From positions 1 to 6,109 of the forward strand of contig CAYIYN010000079.1 of NCBI GenBank assembly GCA_964367645.1: a DNA stretch of 6,109 bases, written 5' to 3'. The notes under the pieces are model-generated. The model was not told the origin of the DNA. It worked only from the letters and a program-made list of their open reading frames with translations, and did no database searches. The translations under genes and the position numbers were made by a program. Within the stretch, counting starts at the first letter, position 1. Each line of letters begins with the position of its first letter. Source of the DNA: RGIG4097 sp964367645 (GTDB taxonomy: Bacteria; Bacillota; Clostridia; Christensenellales; CAG-917). This document shows positions 4,890 to 6,109 of this stretch, piece by piece.

Positions 4890-5531
4890 TTAGACTTCGC
4901 TGTAATATAATTCGTGTATTGTGACAATGTTTGCCGTTGTCAAAAGGTTTTGCTCAAACGCTTCAGCAAGCCCGTAGATTTCCCCATCATTCCAAACGAG
5001 AATTGGGTATCCTTGCGACCAAGCAAAAGTTAAATCGTTGATTTCCACAGACTCCTCGACTTCTGGAAAGTTTCCGTGATATTGTCCTCCATAGAAAACG
5101 CCGACTAAACTGCCGTCATAAATTCCGAGAAACTTATTGCGGAAAAATGAAACGTCGTCAATAGTCGCCGCTTGGTTTTTCCCCTTGAGGATTTCCTCTA
5201 AATACGTTTGTCTTGCCAGTAGTTGCATCGTTACTTCCTCCTTTACCGAAACTCCGTTAATCGCCGTAATCGCTGACGCTTTTGCCGTGTCCACTTGCGC
5301 TTCGTCCGTCGCCGCGTCCACCGCCGCTTTGCCCTCATTGGCTCGTTGCCCTATGAGAACCCAGTTCTCGGTTGTGTAGTCGGTTTGCGTCAAACCATCA
5401 ACGTGCGCCGTGATATCCGCTTTCGCTGTTTCCTTGTAATCTGCAAGCGAAACTCCGTTGCAAGCGGCAAGTCCGAAGACTGAGAACAGCAATAGAGCGA
5501 CTATTGCTATCCCTATAAATTTTTTTGTCAC
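4890..5531 (-). CDS. Lipoprotein: FIVAR-like repeat plus VW-x-DG-type domain
   Basis: A 213-residue predicted lipoprotein. The signal peptide is at 1-23 (MTKK, then a hydrophobic core), with lipobox LAAC and Cys24 followed by Asn. Residues 28-95 form a FIVAR-like helical repeat (VSLADYKETAK, W57, NEGKAAVDAA, AQVDTAKASAITAINGV), aligned block for block with residues 28-95 of the lipoprotein at 3741-4547. Residues about 130-210 form a different domain: FLGIYDGSLVGVFYGG, then ILVWNDGEIYGLAEAF and NLLTTANIVTIHELY. I recognise this wording as a recurring C-terminal module in hypothetical proteins of uncultured Clostridia, but it has no function I can state. The start is GTG at 5531 with AAGGAGG 8 nt upstream. 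It follows a small ORF by 30 bp and is probably in the same transcript. No terminator is obvious downstream. Confidence 0.8.
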   Translation of the reverse strand: MTKKFIGIAIVALLLFSVFGLAACNGVSLADYKETAKADITAHVDGLTQTDYTTENWVLIGQRANEGKAAVDAATDEAQVDTAKASAITAINGVSVKEEVTMQLLARQTYLEEILKGKNQAATIDDVSFFRNKFLGIYDGSLVGVFYGGQYHGNFPEVEESVEINDLTFAWSQGYPILVWNDGEIYGLAEAFEQNLLTTANIVTIHELYYSEV

Positions 5532-5539
5532 GTTTAAGT

Positions 5540-5546
5540 CCTCCTT
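5540..5546 (-). promoter_or_regulatory. Ribosome binding site deciding a GTG start
   Basis: On the minus strand this reads AAGGAGG, with an 8-nt spacer to the GTG at 5531. It is the same motif and start codon used by both plus-strand lipoproteins. Confidence 0.88.
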
Positions 5547-5561
5547 GACTTAAATTTTATA

Positions 5562-5663
5562 TCAAACATTAGATTTAAAGGCGCATACACTATCATTTAT
5601 ATCGTACCTCTTAAACAGCACACCTGCAATTTCCTTGTCTGAAAAAGTTCTAAAATTTTTCAT
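5562..5663 (-). CDS. Small ORF, 33 residues, unknown
   Basis: On the minus strand, an ATG at 5663 has GGAGGA (5671-5676) 7 nt upstream and opens 33 codons ending in TGA at 5562-5564. The peptide starts MKNFRTFSDKEIAGVL, continues FKRYDIND and ends CAFKSNV. It is charged, has one Cys, and shows no signal peptide or membrane helix. It lies 41 bp after the prodomain-like ORF and 30 bp before the lipoprotein gene, all on the same strand, so an operon is likely. It could be a genuine small protein, a leader ORF affecting translation of the lipoprotein, or the stub of a lost gene. I do not recognise it. Confidence 0.45.
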   Translation of the reverse strand: MKNFRTFSDKEIAGVLFKRYDINDSVCAFKSNV

Positions 5664-5704
5664 TGTGTGTTCCTCCGTTTTTTAATTTGTTTGTGTGTTT
5701 TATT

Positions 5705-6109
5705 CTAATCTTGAACGATCGGGTTCGGCGCAGGCTCAAACATATTCGGCTCAGCCGAGGTTATGTCATTCCGTTTTTCCAATTGCGTTATTGCGGACAA
5801 AACGCTTTCAGTATTTTTCTCTCTCAATTCGAGACTGAGAATCCTTCTAAAATTGTCGGTATTAACCAACATCCGCTGTTCAACTTTTTCACCTCGCGTC
5901 TTCTGTTGCGCATACTCCACGGTAGATGCCGTCAAATCACTAACCGAGATGCAATCTATCTCGGGAAAATCTTTCGGCGTATATGCATGAAATTCTCGAG
6001 TTGCTTCTTTGCTCAAAACAATAATGACCTTGTCCGTGTAAAAGTCGCCTGCCTCGCTCAGTTCAGAGAGAGATGTTTGCTCTGCAATTTGCTCTTTTAC
6101 CATAGCAAA
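5705..6109 (-). CDS. Partial: stand-alone S8 protease prodomain-like protein
   Basis: The frame is open to the window edge (6109). The first ATG at 6103 has only 6 bases before it, reading Phe-Ala in frame, so the real start, and perhaps a signal peptide ending in ..FA, is probably outside. The 134 visible residues match the plan of the N-terminal prodomain of fervidolysin/subtilisin-like (S8) proteases. DKVIIVLSKEA is a first strand, followed by YTPKDFPEIDCISVSDLTAST, then FRRILSLELREKNTESVLSAI, and a closing ITSAEPNMFEPAPNP. In full proteases that last block leads into the catalytic domain. Here a stop codon follows four residues later and no catalytic Asp/His/Ser region exists. Such prodomains act as folding chaperones and tight inhibitors of their protease. 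The protein may therefore be a stand-alone inhibitor, or the gene may be truncated. It is the first gene of a likely three-gene minus-strand set. Confidence 0.6.
   Translation of the reverse strand, partial: FAMVKEQIAEQTSLSELSEAGDFYTDKVIIVLSKEATREFHAYTPKDFPEIDCISVSDLTASTVEYAQQKTRGEKVEQRMLVNTDNFRRILSLELREKNTESVLSAITQLEKRNDITSAEPNMFEPAPNPIVQD

Noticed and set aside
1..6109. CRISPR array, tRNA, rRNA, transposase or phage gene
   Set aside because: No regularly spaced repeats, cloverleaf-like sequences or matching protein motifs were seen on either strand.

Overview
The window looks like a contig piece from a Gram-positive-type anaerobe, most likely an uncultured Clostridia/Bacillota lineage. The evidence is strong AAGGAGG ribosome binding sites, several GTG starts, L7/L12 and TsaD of ordinary bacterial type, Cys-anchored lipoproteins with FIVAR-like repeats, and moderate GC that drops in the accessory genes. 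The species cannot be named from sequence alone.

Left half (1-2971), housekeeping. The 3' end of a ribosomal operon (rplL, +) ends in an elaborate hairpin terminator and converges with a minus-strand gene for a 418-residue ferritin-like diiron protein. That gene diverges from tsaD (+), the tRNA t6A synthesis gene. tsaD has a near-ideal promoter whose predicted start point falls on the first ATG, so the mRNA may be leaderless. A GAAA-tetraloop terminator closes tsaD.

Right half (2972-6109), accessory and envelope-directed. Two tandem plus-strand lipoprotein genes (3087-3626, 3741-4547) begin with a nearly identical ~140-bp cassette holding promoter, 5' UTR, ribosome binding site and signal-peptide codons. 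The DNA diverges completely after it. Their C-terminal halves look like distant versions of one beta-rich domain resembling the PrcB C-terminal domain. The second also carries a FIVAR-like helical repeat, which reappears in a third lipoprotein on the minus strand (4890-5531) joined to a different C-terminal domain. Together they form a mix-and-match lipoprotein set, all with the lipobox Cys at residue 24 and all with GTG starts. Between the converging groups lie about 340 bp without an intact gene. They hold a possible frameshifted gene remnant and two inverted-repeat structures resembling dispersed intergenic repeats.

Upstream of the third lipoprotein on the minus strand are a 33-codon small ORF with a good ribosome binding site and, at the window edge, an ORF that looks like the N-terminal prodomain of a subtilisin-family (S8) protease. 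It stops just where the catalytic domain should begin, so it is either a stand-alone protease-inhibitor-like protein or a truncated protease gene. Its 5' end is outside the window. No CRISPR array, tRNA, rRNA, transposase or phage gene was seen.
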